Below, piece by piece: positions 31,001-46,000 of a stretch of DNA of 64,000 nt; the first letter of the stretch is position 1, and each line of letters opens with the position of its first letter. The stretch comes from Rhodococcus maanshanensis NBRC 100610. GTDB lineage: Bacteria > Actinomycetota > Actinomycetes > Mycobacteriales > Mycobacteriaceae. The stretch spans positions 124,001 through 188,000 of the forward strand of contig NZ_BCXA01000005.1 of assembly GCF_001894865.1 (NCBI RefSeq), given 5' to 3'. The position numbers and the translations under genes are program-made. A model generated the notes under the pieces. It searched no databases and was not told the DNA's origin. It was given only the letters and a program-made list of their open reading frames with translations.

Positions 31001-34000
31001 CGTCGATTCCACCGTGGCACGGTCGATTCCGTGCGGCAACGTCACGAAGCTCGACTGCGAGAACCGGCGCAGCAGGCCACCACGCTCGGCGGTGGCCCGC
31101 ATGATCGGCATGAGCGGCATCTCGCCCACTCCGCCGCCCGGCAGCTCCGCCAGGGCGATGGCGGCCACGGTGGCCTCCCCGGCGACCGCGGCAATCCCCG
31201 CGACCGTGCGGTGCTCGAAGACCTGACGGGCTGTGAAGGCAAGGCCCGCGGCCTTGGCCCTCGTCACCAGCTGGATCGACATGATGCTGTCACCACCGAG
31301 CGCGAAGAACGACTCCTCCACACTCACCCGATCCACACCCAGCACCTCAGCGAACACCGCCGCGAGGGTCTCCTCCGCAGGCGTCCGCGGCGCCACATAC
31401 GCCCGCTCGTCGCCACCGAAGTCCGGCGCAGGCAACCCCTTACGATCCAGCTTGCCGTTCCCGGTCACCGGCATGGCCTCGAGCAGCACGATCGCGTCCG
31501 GAACCATGTAACCGGGCAGCGCCGCCGACAGCGCCGCACCGAGATCCGCGGTGTTCACGTCGGATCCGACGACATAGCCCACCAGCCGCTTGCCGCGCTC
31601 GGTGTCCGCGGCGACCACGACCGCCTGCTCCACCGCAGGCTGCTCCAGCAGCGCCGACTCGATCTCACCCAACTCGATCCGCTGACCACGCAGCTTCACC
31701 TGGAAGTCCGTGCGGCCCAAATACTCCAACTGCCCGTCCGCACCCCACCGGGCGACGTCACCGGTGCGATACATGACAGCGCCGTCCGCCGAGAAGGGGT
31801 TCGCGACGAACCGCTCCGCGGTCAGTGCGGGCCGGTCGTGGTAGCCGCGTGCGACCTGACCACCCGACAGATACAGCTCACCCCTGACCCCGGGGGCGAC
31901 GGGGTGCAAACGCTCATCGAGCACATACGCCTGCGAATTCCACACCGGGACACCGATCGGCATCGCGACCGTCTCCGACCCGCCGGCCCAGTAATGCACC
32001 GACGTCAGCGTCGTCTCCGCCGGACCATACGCATTGTTGATCCGCACATCCGACGCCCGCATCGTCCGCGCCGCCAACTCCGGGCTCAACGCCTCACCAG
32101 CCAACTGCAGCGCCCGCACCGACGGCGGGAACGCCAACTCCGGACCCGACAGGAACGCCGCCAACATCGACGGCACAAACCCGAGCACCGTCGCCCCATA
32201 CCGGCGCGACAGCTCGATCAGATACTCCGCATCACGATGCCCCTCGGGCTTGGCGATCACCAGATGCCCACCGACGATGAACGGGACGAACAACTCCCAC
32301 ACCGACGGATCGAACACCGTCGGCGTCTTCTGAATCACCACATCAGCAGCGGTCATCCCGTACTCACCGACAAACCAGCCCAGCTGGTTGACGATCGCCG
32401 CGTGACTGACCGACACACCCTTCGGCACACCCGTCGAACCCGACGTGAAGATCACATACGCCGGGTTCGCCCGGTGCAACGGACACACCCGCTCCGCATC
32501 CGTGATCGGGGCGGCGTCGAGATGCCCGACGTCCGCCCGGTCGATCTCGACCACGGTCACACCCTCGGGCAGCGCCGCCTCGTCCCACGACGTGGTCAGC
32601 ACACACACGGGCCGCGACAGCTCGAGGACCCGCTCCACACGGTCCGCCGGCTGATCCGGATCCACCGGCACATACGCACCGCCGGCCTTCATCACCGCAT
32701 ACATCCCGACCAGCATCTCCATCGAGCGCCGCGCCGCCAGGACCACCCGATCCTCCGGCCCCACACCCAACGAGATCAGATGCCGCGCAAGACGATTGAC
32801 CCGCGCATCGAACTCCGAGTAGGTGAGCGTCACACCCTCGAACGTCACCGCCGCGGACTCGGGGTTGCGCGCCACCGAACGATCCAGCAACTCCACCAAC
32901 GTGGTCGGCTCCACCGGCACCTGTGTCCGGTTGAACTCCACCAGCATCCGCTCACGCTCGGCGTCGTCGAGCAGATCCAGATCCCCCACCACCATCGACG
33001 GATCGGCCACGACGGCCTCGAGAATCCGGACATACCGCCGAGCCATCCGCTCGACCGTGACACGGTCGAACAGCGCAGTGGCGAACCCGAAGGTGCCCTC
33101 GAAACCCGAGCCGATCTCGGAGAACGACAGCTCGAGGTCGTACTTGGCCTGACCGAGGTCGGTGTCGAGGCCGGTGACCCGCAGGCCAGGCAGCTCGAAG
33201 ACCGGGAAATCGATGTTCTCGAACCCGAACGAAGCCTGCACCAACGGCGCGTGCGCTGTGGACCGCGGCGGATCCAGGATCTCCACCAACCGCTCGAACG
33301 GCAGATCCGCGTGCGAGAACGCCCGCAGGTCACCCTCGCGAACCGACTCCAGCACCGACTCGAAGGAAGCACCCGAATCGACGCGCGTCCTCAGCACCAA
33401 GGTGTTGACGAACATGCCCACGATCGGGTCGAGGGCCTCCTCACCGCGACCTGCCACCGCCGTCCCCACCGCGACGTCACCGGTACCGGACAGGTGCGCC
33501 AACAGCACCGCATAGGCGGCCTGCATCACCATGAACGAGGTCGCACCCGACCGCCGTGCCAGGGCCTCGACGCCGGCAGTGACCTCCGCGGGAACGGGGA
33601 AGCTCACCCGTTCGCCTGCCATCGACTGCACGGCCGGGCGCGGCCGGTCCGTCGGCAGTTCCAGCAGGTCCGGCAGGCCGTCCAGCGCGGTGCGCCAGTG
33701 TTCGATCTGCGTCGCGATCACGGACTCCGGGTCGTCCTCCGAGCCCAACGCCTCCCGCTGCCACAGCGCAAAGTCCGCGTACTGGACCGCGAGCGGCTCC
33801 CACTGCGGCGCCTCGCCCTGCGAACGAGCGACGTACGCGAGCATCACGTCCCGGGCCAGGGGCGCCATCGAGGAGCCGTCGGCACTGATGTGATGCACCA
33901 CCACGAGCAGGACGTGGTCGTCCGGCGCAACCTCGAACAGCACCGCGCGCAACGGGATCGAGTCCGTCACATCGAAGCCACGGCCGGCGAACTCGGCCGC

Positions 34001-37000
34001 CCGCGCTATCAGGTCCACCTCGCCGACGGTGCTCCGGGTCAGGTCGACGTGCGCCGACTCGACCGGGATCACCCGCTGCTCGGGACCATGGGGGCCGGAC
34101 GGGAATACAGTGCGCAGCGACTCGTGCCGCGCCAGCACATCGCGCATGGCCGCCTCGAGCGCGGCGACATCGAGCTCACCGGTCAGCCGGACCCCCAGCG
34201 GAATGTTGTAGGCGGCCGAGGCGGTGTCGAACTGGTTGAGGAACCAGATCCGCTTCTGCGCCATCGACAGCGGCACCCGATCGGGGCGCGGGCCGGCCAC
34301 CAGCGCGGGCCGGTCGCCGTCGCGGCCTGCCGAGGCCGCCGCCACCGCGAGAGACGCCGCCGTCGGCGCGTCGAACAGCTCACGCACACCCAACCGGACT
34401 CCGAGCGCCGCGTTCACCCGGGCGATCACCCGGGTCGCGACCAACGAGTTGCCGCCGGCGTCGAAGAAGTCCTCGTCCACTGACACCCGGTCGACGCCGA
34501 GCACGTCGGCGAAGACCCCGGCGACGACCTCCTCGATCGGGTTACGCGGGGCGACGAACTCACCGGACTGCTCGAACACCGGCTCCGGCAGGCCACTGCG
34601 GTCGAACTTGCCATTGGGGGTCAGCGGGATCGCGTCGATCTCCATGAACGCCGACGGCACCATGTGAGCCGGCATCTCGACGCCCGCGTACTCGGTCAGT
34701 GCGGACCTGTCGATCGAGTGGCCGTCCGCCGCGAGGACGTAGGCGACCAGGACGGTGTTCCCCGAGGCCGTCTTGTGTCCGACGGTGGCCGCGAACTCGA
34801 CGCTCTCGTGCCGCGAGAGGGCGGCGTCGATCTCGCCGAGCTCGATGCGGAATCCGCGCACCTTGAGCTGGAAGTCGCTGCGGCCGACGTACTCGATGGC
34901 CAGTTCGCCGTCGACCTCGACCCAGCGGACGACGTCGCCGGTGCGATACATCCGGGAGCCGGTCTCCGCGAACGGGTTCGCCACGAACCGGTCCGCGGTC
35001 AGCGCGAACCGCTCGTGGTACCCGCGGGCCAGCGCCGCGCCGGCGAAGTACAGCTCACCGGGCACGCCGACCGGGACCGGCCGCAGACGGTCGTCGAGCA
35101 CGAGGGCGTCCGTTCCCCGGGTCGGGCCACCGATGGTGATCCGCTCGCCCGGCACCATCGGCGCGCTCATCGTGACGACGACGGTGGTCTCTGTCGGACC
35201 GTAGATGTCGTACATCCGACGGCCGGGTGCCCATTTGACCACCAGCTCGGCGTGCACCGCCTCGCCACCGACCGCGACATGGGTGAGCGCGTCGAGTCCG
35301 GTCGGCTCGACCGTCGCGAGCGCCGCGGTGGTCACGAAGGCGTGGGTGATCCTCCGCTCGCGCAGGAAGTCGCCGAGCTCGGCGCCACCGTAGATGCCCT
35401 GCGGGACGATCACCATCGTCGCGCCCGCGCCGAACGCGAGCAGGAGTTCGAGGACCGCGCCGTCGAAGCTCGGCGACGCGAAGTGCATCGTCCGCGACTG
35501 CGGGGTCACCGAGAAGTGCTCGCGCTCCTGCGCGGCGAGGTTCGCCAGGCCGGTGTGGGTGATCAGGACGCCCTTCGGCCGACCCGTCGAGCCGGAGGTG
35601 TAGACCATGTAAGCACCGGACTCGAGGGACAGCGGGCGGGTCCGGTCCGCGTCGCCGATCGGGGCCGCGGACTCGGCCTCGACCTCCGCGGCGAGCTCGG
35701 CGCTGTCGAGCGGCAGCCACGTCACGGTGGTGGGCAGCGTCGCCATGCCTGCGCCCGTCGCCAGCCCGACCCGAACACCGGAGTCGGCGATCAGGTACTC
35801 GATCCGCTCCCGCGGGTACGACAGGTCGAGCGGGACATACGCGGCGCCGGTCTTCGCGATCGCCCAGACCGCGAGCACCGACTCGATCGAGCGCGACAGC
35901 GCCACCGCGACGAAGTCCTCCGGCCCGACACCCAGCCGGATCAGTTTGCGCGCCAGCTTGTTCGAGCGCTCGTCGAGTTCGCGATAGGTCACTGCGAGGT
36001 CGCCGTACTCCACCGCGTTGGCGTCCGGATTCAGCGTGACCGCCGCGGCCAGCAGCTCCGGCAGGCTCGCGGGCGCGACCCCAGGGGCGCCCGACACCGG
36101 CGCGAGCCGTGCCAGCTCGTCGCGGTCGAGCAGCCTCACATCGGAGACCGCGCGCGATGGCGCCTCGACGACCGATTCCAGGACCCGCAGGAAGCGGGTG
36201 GCGAAGTCCGCGACCGTCGATTCGTCGAACAGATCGGCGGCATAGGTGAACTCGGCGGTCAGCGCGCCGCCACCGGCGGGATCACTCTCCATCATCATCA
36301 GCTGCAGGTCGAACTTCGCGACCTGCAGGCCGCTCTCCAGTGCGCTCACCGTGAGACCGGGCAGTTCCAGCGCGGCCTGCTCGAGGTTCTGGAATCCGAG
36401 GATCACCTGGGCGAACGGCGAGTGCGCCCGCGAGCGGGTCGGGTTGAGGGCCTCGACGAGCTGCTCGAACGGCACGTCGGCATTGCCGAACGCGCCGAGG
36501 TCGGTCTCCCGGACCTGCTCGAGGAGCTCGGCGAACGAGGCGTTCGCGTCGATGGCCGTGCGCAGCACCAGCGTGTTGACGAACATGCCGACGAGATCGT
36601 CGAGCTGGCGCTCGCCGCGACCGGCGACGGGGGTCGCGATGGCGATGTCGTCGGTGTTGCCGAGCCTCGAGAGGAGCACCGCGAGTGCCGCGTGGACGGC
36701 CATGAACAGGGTGGCACCGTGCTCGCGGGCGAGCGCGTCGAGGCGCCTCCGCAGCTCGGGGTCGACGGTGAAGGCGACGCTGCCCGCCCGGAAGGACTGC
36801 TGCGGGGGCCGCGGCCGGTCGCCCGGGAGTTCGAGGACCTCGGGGATCCCGTCCAGCGCGGACTTCCAGTACTCGATCTGCTGCGCCGCCAACGACTTCG
36901 GGTCGTCGGGGGTGCCGAGGACCTCGCGCTGCCAGATGCTGAAGTCGGCGTACTGGACCTCGAGCGGGGACCACCGCGGCGCCTCCCCGGCGACGCGTGC

Positions 37001-40000
37001 CAGGTAGGCCGTGACGAGGTCCCTGGCCAGCGGCGCGGTCGAGGCGCCGTCGGACGAGATGTGATGGATCGACATCGCGAGCACGTGCTCGGCGGCATCC
37101 GCATCGGCGATCTCGACGATCGTGACCCGCAACGGGATCGCGGTGGTCACGTCGAAGCCCGTGGAGAAGAACGCGATCAGCTCGGCCGGCAGCTCGGACT
37201 CCGCGACGGTCGCGGTGCGCGCGTCGAGGTCGACGTCCGCCGCGGGCACGATCACCTGGTGCGGACCGTCGTCGGTGTTCGGGAACATCGTCCGGAGGGA
37301 CTCGTGGCGTTCGAGGACGTCACCGAGCGCGGCCCGGAGGATGTCGGTGTCGAGGGCGCCGCTGAGCCTGATCGCCATCGGGATGTTGTAGACCGGCGAG
37401 GTGATGTCGTACTGGTTCAGGAACCACATCCGAGACTGCGCCAGCGACAACGGGATCCGGGCGGAGCGCGGCCGGGGCGCCAGTTCGATGCGCGCCTCGG
37501 CGCGGCCTTCCCCGTTTTCGATCCGGGCGGCCAGCTCGGATACCGTCGGCGCCTCGAAGAGGTCGCGCAGACGCAGCGCCGCCCCGGTCCCCGCATTGAC
37601 CCGGGCCACGACCTTGGTCGCGACGAGCGAGTCGCCGCCGAGGGCGAAGAAGCTGTCGGTCGCGGACACCCGGGGCACCGACAGCAGCTCGCCGTAGACG
37701 GCCGCGACGATCTCCTCGACGACGGTCGCCGGCGCCACGTAGGCCTCATCCGCGGAGCCGAAATCGGGATCCGGCAGTGCCTTCCGATCGACCTTGCCGC
37801 TGGGGGTCAGCTCGAACTCGTCGAGGACCACGACCGCCGAGGGCACCATGTAGTCGGGCAGGGCGCCCCGGGCGATCTCGGTGACCGCCTCTTCGAGTCC
37901 GTCCGGGGAGTCGGCGGGCACCACGTAGGCGACCAACCGGTCGATCCCGGTCTCGGTGGTCTTCACCACCACGGCGACCTGGCCCACCCGCGGGTCGGCG
38001 AGCAGCGCCATCTCGATCTCGCCGAGTTCGACCCGCAGGCCTCGGATCTTGACCTGAAAGTCGGTGCGGCCGACGTACTCGAGCTCGCCGTCGGCGTTCC
38101 AGTACACGACGTCGCCGGACTGGTACATCCGCTCGCCGCCGCCACGGAACGGGTTCGCCACGAACCGGGACGCGGTGAGCACCACCCGGTTGCCGTAGCC
38201 GCGGGCGAGCACCAGCGGACCGCCGATGTACAGCTCACCCGCGACACCGGGGGGCACCAGGCGCAGTTGCTGATCGAGCACGTACAGCTCGTAGTTCGGC
38301 AGCGCCGGACCGATCGGGACCCGACCGTCCGGGTAGCCGGTCAGCACCGAGTGCAGCCGGTGATCGGTGATCATGTCGGTGGCCTCGGTCGGCCCGTAGT
38401 TGTTGTGGATGCGGGTGCCCGCCGCCTCGAGATGCGCCAGCCTGGCCGGGTTGAACGACTCACCGCCCAGGTGCAGCGACCGCAGCGCGGGCAGGACCGA
38501 CTGGTCCGCGTCCGCGTCGAGCAGCGTGGCGAAGGCGCTCGGCGCCAGGTTCGCGTTGACCACCGAGCCGCCGCCGATGATCTCCAGGATCTCGACCGGG
38601 TCGAAGGGGTCCCCCGCCAGGTGCAGCACGCCACCGTCGGACAGGGTGACCCACACGTTCTTCTGTGTCTGGTCGAACACCGGCGAGTTCGCCACCAGCG
38701 CACCGTCACCCGGCTCCAACAGAATCTCGCCGCGATACCACTCGGCGGTGTTGAGGACGCCCGCCATCGGCACCAGGGTCGGCTTCGGCCTACCGGTCGA
38801 TCCCGAGGTGGTGATCACGTACGCGAGGCGATGACCGGCACCCGGTTCGGTCCAGCGGTTCGGCGGGGCCGTCTCGGGCCTGCTCGCGAGCCGGGCCTCG
38901 GTGTCCGCGTCGCCAAGGCGCACGAGCGCTCCGGAGTAGGCGAGCTCCTCGCCCCACCCGTCCGCGAGCACCACGGCGGCGACCTCACAGTCCTCGAGGA
39001 TGGCCGCGATCCGGTCCGACGGCGCCTTCGGATCGACCGGCAGGTAGGCCGCGCCGACCTTCCACGCCGCCAGCATGCCGACCACCCAGTCCACCGACCG
39101 CGGGACGATCAGCGCCACCACGTCGTCGATGCCGACGCCTGCCGCGATCAGCTCATGAGCCAACCGGTTGGCTCGGCGGTCGAGCTCGCCGCGCGTGACG
39201 GTCGTGCCCGTTGCCACCACGGCGATCGCGGAGGCGTCCTGCGCGACACGCGCATCGATGCGCTCGAGCAACGTCTCGGAGGTGCGGGCGAGTTCGGTGC
39301 GGTTGTACGAGTCGAGCAGTCGCAGCTCGTCGTCGGTGATGAGCCGCAGCGAGCCGACGTTCGCCTCCGGACGCGCCACGAACTCGCGCAGCACCCGGAT
39401 CGTGCGATCGAGATGACCGGCGACGGTCGCCTCGTCGAAGGCCTCGTGCTGGAACTCGGCGGCGAGGTGCAGACGGCCGTCGACCGGAGCCGCCACGATC
39501 GAGAGCGGGAAGTGGCTCGCGGCAGCGGATTCCACACCCATCAACCGCATGCCGGCGATGTCGACGTCGCCGCCCACTCCGGAGGTGTCCACCGGGTAGG
39601 ACTCGTAGATCACGGCGGTGTCGAAGAGCGCGGCATCTCCTGCCGCACGGTGGATGTCGGTGAGGCCGAGGAAGTGGTGGTCGAGCAGACCGGCCTGCTC
39701 GGACTGCAGGCGGGCCAGCAGGTCACGAACCGCCTCGCGCGGATCGAGCCGCACGGCAACGGGAATCGTGTTGATGAACAGTCCGGCCATCGACTCGACC
39801 CCGGACAGGTCCGACGGCCTGCCGGACACGGTGGCACCGAACACGACGGTGCCGCGGCCGCTGAGCATGCCGAGCACGACACCCCAGGCCGTCTGCACCA
39901 GCGTGTTGAGCGTGACGCCGAGCTCGGCCGCCAGCGCCTCGGCGCCCGCGGTCTCCTCGGCGGAGAGCGAGCCCTCCACCTTGCCGGGCACCGCGGCGTG

Positions 40001-43000
40001 GTTGACGCCCTGCACCGCCGGCGCCAGCAGGGTCGGGTCGTCCGCAACGGCAAGCGCCGCGCGCCAGGTCTCGAGCGACTGCGCACGATCCTGTCCGGCC
40101 AGCCACTGCAGGTAGTCCTTGTAGTCCCTGGCCCGGGGCAACACCGAATCGTCGCCGTCCACGGCGTAGAGCGCCATCAGCTCACGGATGACCAGCGGGG
40201 TGGACCAGCCGTCGAGGATCACGTGGTGGTTGGTGAACACGAGCTGCCAGCGATCGGCCGCCAGTGCCAGCAGGGTCAACCGGACCAGCGGCGGTGTCGC
40301 CATGTCGAAGCCCGTCGCCCGGTCCGCGTCGAGGATCCGCTGCCGCTCGGCCGCCCTCGACTCCTCGTCGAGGCCGCTGAGATCGTGCACGGTGAGCGGG
40401 ACCCGCGTGTCGCCGACCACGACCTGGACCGATCCCACGGCCTCGTCGACGAGGAACACCGAGCGCAGGTTCGGGTTCCTGACCAGGAGCCGGTCGGCGG
40501 CGCGGCGCAGCCGATCGGCATCGACCGATCCGGCCAGGTCGAGCACGAACTGCGCGGTGTAGACGTCCACCACGTCCGGCATGCCCTCAGTGAGCAGCGC
40601 GTGGAACAGGAGGCCGTGCTGCAGCGGGGACAGGGACCAGAGGTCCTCGACGCTCGGGTACCGGGACTCGAACAGCTCGATCTGGTCCTGCGTGAGCGAC
40701 ACCAGCGGAAGGTCGGACGGGGTCAGACCACCGGCCGCCTCGGTGCGTGTGTGCTCGCTGATCGCGGTCATCGCGGTGCGCCAGAGACCGGCGAACTCCT
40801 CGACCTCCGCCGCGGTGAGCACGCCGGTCGCGTACGACAGGGTGGCCGACAGGCCGCCGCCGGGCAGCACCGACGCGTTGATCTCCAACGCGGACTCGGG
40901 TGCCATGGCCGGATCGGCCGCACCACCGAGCTCGCCGCCGTCGGTGACCGGGATCCAGCCGAGCCCACGGATCTCGTCGGTGAGCTCTCCGGTCCCGAAC
41001 CGGCCGAGGTAGTTGAAGCTGATCTGCGGAGCCGCCCCTGAGCTGAGCTCCGCGCCGGTCTCGGGGTTGAGGTACCGCAGCAGGCCGTACCCGATGCCGT
41101 TGTCCGGCACCGCCAGCAGCTGCTCCTTGACAGCCTTGACCGCCGTTCCCGCCGCCGCCCCGCCCGCAAGCGCGTCATCGAGGTCGGCGCCACCGAGGTC
41201 GAGCCGAACGGGGTACACGCTGGTGAACCAGCCGACGGTCCGCGAGAGGTCGGCGCCCGGCGCCACCTGGTCCTCGCGGCCGTGTCCCTCCAGGGTGATC
41301 AGGGTCGAGGACTCCCCCGCGCCGCTTCCGCCGCGGGCTCGCCGCCATGCGGCGACGGCGACGGCGAGGGCCGCAAGCAGTCCGTCCTGGGCACCGCCCC
41401 GGAATCGGGTGGGCACCCCGGTGAGCAGTCCGTCGGTCACCGCGGCGGGCAACTCGAGAGACACCTGTCCCCTCGTCGCCACGGTGTCGAGCTGCGCGTC
41501 GAGCGGCCGCGAACCGATCGGCGCCTCCTGCGTCGCGAGAACCTCACGCCAGTAACCGAGTTCGGCCACCCGCGAGTCCGAACGTGCCTCGTCGGCGAGA
41601 GCGTGTGCCCACCGCCGCATCGAGGTGATCTCCGGCTCGAAGCTCGGCGTACCGCCCGCGACGATCTGGCCCCAGGCCGAGGCGAGGGCGGGCACCAGCA
41701 GGCGCCAGGACACGCCGTCCACCACGAGGTGGTGCAGCACCAGGAGCAGGCGTCCGTTCGCCTCACCGAGCTGCGGCGCCGGATCGAACCAGACGACCTG
41801 CACCATCGCACCGGTGGCGGGGTCGAGTCGGTCCGCGGCCGCGTCCAGTGCCGCGGCCGCGATCCGCTCGAATCCCGCACTGCCGGGGGTGTTCTCGGCG
41901 TCGAATTCGATCCGGTCGATCACCGCCTTCGCGTCGACCGCACCGACCTCGCGGGTGCGCAGCACGGGTGCGCCCCCGTCCGCGGAGGCCAGCACCGACC
42001 GCAGCATCGGATACTGGTCGAGCACCGCCTGCACCGTCGCCGCCAGGGTGTCGCGGTCGAGTCCGAGCGGCGCCGTCAGCAACACCGCCTGGGAGAAGCG
42101 CGACCCCGCGCCGCTCTCCAGTGCCCAGCGCGCCACCGGCAGCAGCGGCATGTCGCCGACACCGCCGCCTGCAATCTCCTCCAGCACCGCGACGCCCGCC
42201 TCGGCGGCCGTGGTCGCGACCTGGGCGAGACCGGTGACGGTCTTGCGTTCGAAGACATCCCTGGCCTTGATCAGCACGCCCGCGGCCTTGGCACGGGCCA
42301 CCAACTGGATCGAGACGATGCTGTCGCCGCCCAGCGCGAAGAACGAGTCGGCAACGCTGACCCGGTCGACGCCGAGCACCTCGGCGAACAGACCGGCCAG
42401 CAGTTCCTCCATCGCGTTCGACGGAGCGACATACGAGTCCGCGGCCGAACCGAAGTCCGGTTCCGGCAGCGCCTTCCGGTCCACCTTGCCGTTGATCGTC
42501 ACGGGCAGCGCGTCGATCACCACGATCGCCGAGGGCACCATGTGCGGCGCCAGCGAACGGGACACGAACTCGATCAGCTCGCGGTCCGTTGGCGCGGCAC
42601 CTGGCACGGGCACGATGTAGGACACCAGCACGGTGCCGCCGGCAGGCCCCTCCCGGCCGATCGTGTATGCGGTGTCGACGGAATCGTGCGCCGCCAGTGC
42701 GCCGTCTATCTCACCGAGCTCGATCCGGAAGCCACGCACCTTGAGCTGGAAGTCACTGCGCCCCACGTACTCGATCTCGAGCCGGGACCGGTCCCCCGCG
42801 GCAGACCTGTCGACCCAGCGGACGAGGTCACCGGTGCGGTACATCCGAGCACCCGCCCCACCGGACATGTCGGCCACGAACCGGGCCGCGGTCAGGTCGA
42901 AACGGCCGTGATAGCCGCGGGCCAGCGCCGGACCCGCGAGATAGAGCTCGCCCGTCACGCCGAAGGGGACGGGGCGCAGTCGCCCGTCGAGGACCACCGC

Positions 43001-46000
43001 GGACACCCCGCGGATCGGGCCGCCGATGGTGACGGGCGCGCCTGCGACCATCGGTTCCGAGATGGTCGCGATCATGGTGGTCTCGGTGGGGCCGTACAGG
43101 TTCCGGAAGGGATAGGTGGGCGCCCACTTGGACACCAGCTCCGGACTGACGGCCTCACCGGCGACCGAGATCGACTCCAGGTCCACCAGACCGGTGGGAT
43201 CGACGGTGTTCAACGCGGCGGGTCCGGTGTAACCGTGCGTGACCCGCTGCTCGAGCATCACCTCGCGCAGCTCGTCGCCGCCGTAGATGCCCGGTGCCAC
43301 GATGACGGCGGCCGCGCCCGCGACCGAGGCCATCAGCAGTTCCCACACCGCGCCGTCGAAGCTCGGCGACGCGAAGTGCAGCACCCGGGACGTGGCCTGC
43401 ACGCCGAACTTCTCCCGGTGCTCGGCAACGATGTTGACCAGGCCGGTGTGCGTGACCGCGACGCCCTTGGGCAGCCCGGTGGATCCCGAGGTGTAGACCA
43501 TGAACGCCGGGTTGTCCACGTGCGCAGCAGTGGTGCGCTCGGCGTCGAGGATCGGATCCGTGCGCTCGGCGTTCCAGTCCGCAAGGAAGCCGGGATCGTC
43601 CATGGCCAGCCAGCGCACGCCGGACGGCAGTCCGGAGAGCGCCCCCGCCGTGGTCAGGCCGAGCGTCGCCCCCGAGTCCGAGGCCATGTGCTCGATCCGG
43701 TCGGCGGGATAGGCGGGATCGATCGGCACGAACGCCGCGCCGCTCTTCGCGACGGCCCATACCGCGACCGCCGACTCGATCGACCGCGCCAGCGAGAGCG
43801 CCACGAAGGTCTCGGGGCCTGCTCCGTGCGAGATCAACACCCGGGCAAGGGCACTCGATCGATCGTCGAGCTCCCCGTAGGACACCACGCGGTCGCCGGA
43901 GACCAGGGCAGGCGCACCGCGTTCCGCGGTTCCGGAGGTCAGCAGGTCCGCCAGCGACACCGAGGCCGCGGAATCCGCGCCGCGCACGGGAGTGAGGGCC
44001 CGCCGCTCGTCCGGGCTGGTGATCTCCACGTTGCCGACCGGAACCGACGGATCAGCGGTGACCGCCTCGAGCAGACGCACGAACCGCTCCCCGAGGGTGC
44101 GCACGCTCGATTCGTCGAACAGGTCGGTCGCGTAGACCAGGGTGCCGGTCATCCCCGACCGATCGGCCTTCTCGCCCAGTGAGAGCTGCAGGTCGAACTT
44201 CGCGAAGGTCACGCCGGGGTCGACCTCGCCGACCACGAGGTCGGGCAGTTCCAGGACCGCGGCCTCGGTGTTCTCCAGCGCGATGACAACCTGGAAGATC
44301 GGCGAGTGCGCGGTCGACCGCTCGGGAGCGAGGAGTTCCACCAGACGCTCGAACGGCACGTCCGCGTGCGCGAGCGCACCGATGTCCGATTCCCTTGTGC
44401 TGCGCAGCATCTCGACGAAGGACTTCGCCGGGTCGACCACGGTCCGCAATGCCAGGGTGTTGACGAACATGCCGACGAGGTCGTCGAGTTCACGCTCGCC
44501 GCGACCCGCGGTCGGCGTACCGAGGACGATGTCGTCCGTGCCGGACAGCTTCGAGAGGAGCACGGCGAACGCGGCGTGCACGGCGGTGAACAGGGTCGCC
44601 TCGTGCTCGCGCGCCAGCTCGAGCAACCGGCCGTGCAGATCCGGACCGATCTCGAACTCGACCCGGGCGCCCTCCATGGAGATGACCGCGGGACGCGGGC
44701 GATCGGTCGGCAGCGGCAGCACCTCCGGGATCCCGGCGAGCTCGTCGACCCAGTAGCCGACCTGGCGCGCCAGCAGCGACTCCGGATCGTCCTCGACGCC
44801 GAGCAGTTCGCGTTGCCACATCGCGAAGTCCGCGTACTGGACCTCGAGCGGCGCCCACTCGGGGCGCTCACCGCTGACCCAGCTCGAGTACGCGACGACG
44901 ATGTCCCTCGCCAGCGGCGCCATCGACGCGCCGTCCGAGGAGATGTGGTGCACCAGGAACAGCAGCACGTGCTCGTTCTCGGCCAACCGGAACAGGCGCG
45001 GCCGGACCGGGATCTCGACGGTCACGTCGAAGCCCTGCGACGCGAGGTCCCCGAGGGTGGCCATCAGGTCGGCATCGTCACGGACCTGGACCGGCGTCAG
45101 ATCGATGCCGAGGCCGTCGGTGGGCAACACCACCTGGTGCGGACCGTCCCCGTCGTCCGGGAACACGGTGCGCAGCGACTCGTGCCGCTCGAGCACACTC
45201 GTCACCGCGGCCGCAAGGGCCTCGGTGTCGAACGCGCCGGTCAACCGGATGCCGAGTGGCAGGTTGTACGCGGGCGACGAGGTGTCGAACTGGTTGATGA
45301 ACCACATCCGAGACTGGGCCAGCGACAACGGGATCCGCTCGGGTCGCGGCTGCGCCACGAGTTCCGGCCGACGACGACCGGTCCCCGCCCCAGCGGCCGC
45401 GAGCGCGGCCAGCCCGGCCACGGTCGGCGCGTCGAACACCTCGCGCAGGTTCACGTCCGAGCCGAGTGCCGCGTTGGCCCGCGCCACCACCCGGGCCGCC
45501 GACAGCGAGTTGCCACCGATCTCGAAGAACGAATCGTCAGCGCCGACCCGCTCGATGCCGAGGATCTCGCCGAAGATCTGCGCCACCACGATCTCGGCCG
45601 GGGTGGACGGCTCCCGGTAGTGATCGGAATGCGACTCGAACCGCGGGCGTGGCAGTGCCTTCCTGTCGATCTTCCCGCTCGTGTTGAGCGGCATCTCGTC
45701 CAGTACCAGCAACAGGTCGGGGACCATGTACGCCGGCAGGGTCCGACCCAGGTCGGCCAGCACCTGATCGGTGTCGATCGTCGTGCCCGCGGCCGCGGTC
45801 ACGTACCCGACGAGCCGCTGCACCCGGTTGTCGTCGTGCACGACGACGATGGACTGCAGAACGTCGGCATTGGCGACCAGCGCGGATTCGATCTCACCGA
45901 GCTCGATCCGGAGACCGCGGATCTTGACCTGGAAGTCACTGCGCCCCAGGAACACCAGCTCGCCGTCGCTGCGCTCGCGCACCAGGTCGCCGGTCCGGTA

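Noticed and set aside
24986-34483. 3165-codon open frame on the plus strand opposite NRPS-1
   Set aside because: It is the mirror of the NRPS reading frame caused by extreme third-position GC bias. The translation is rich in Arg, His, Asp and Gly with no domain, and runs antisense through clear C, A, T and E motifs.
34664-41041. 2125-codon plus-strand open frame opposite NRPS-1
   Set aside because: Same codon-bias shadow; no start context, no recognisable motif.
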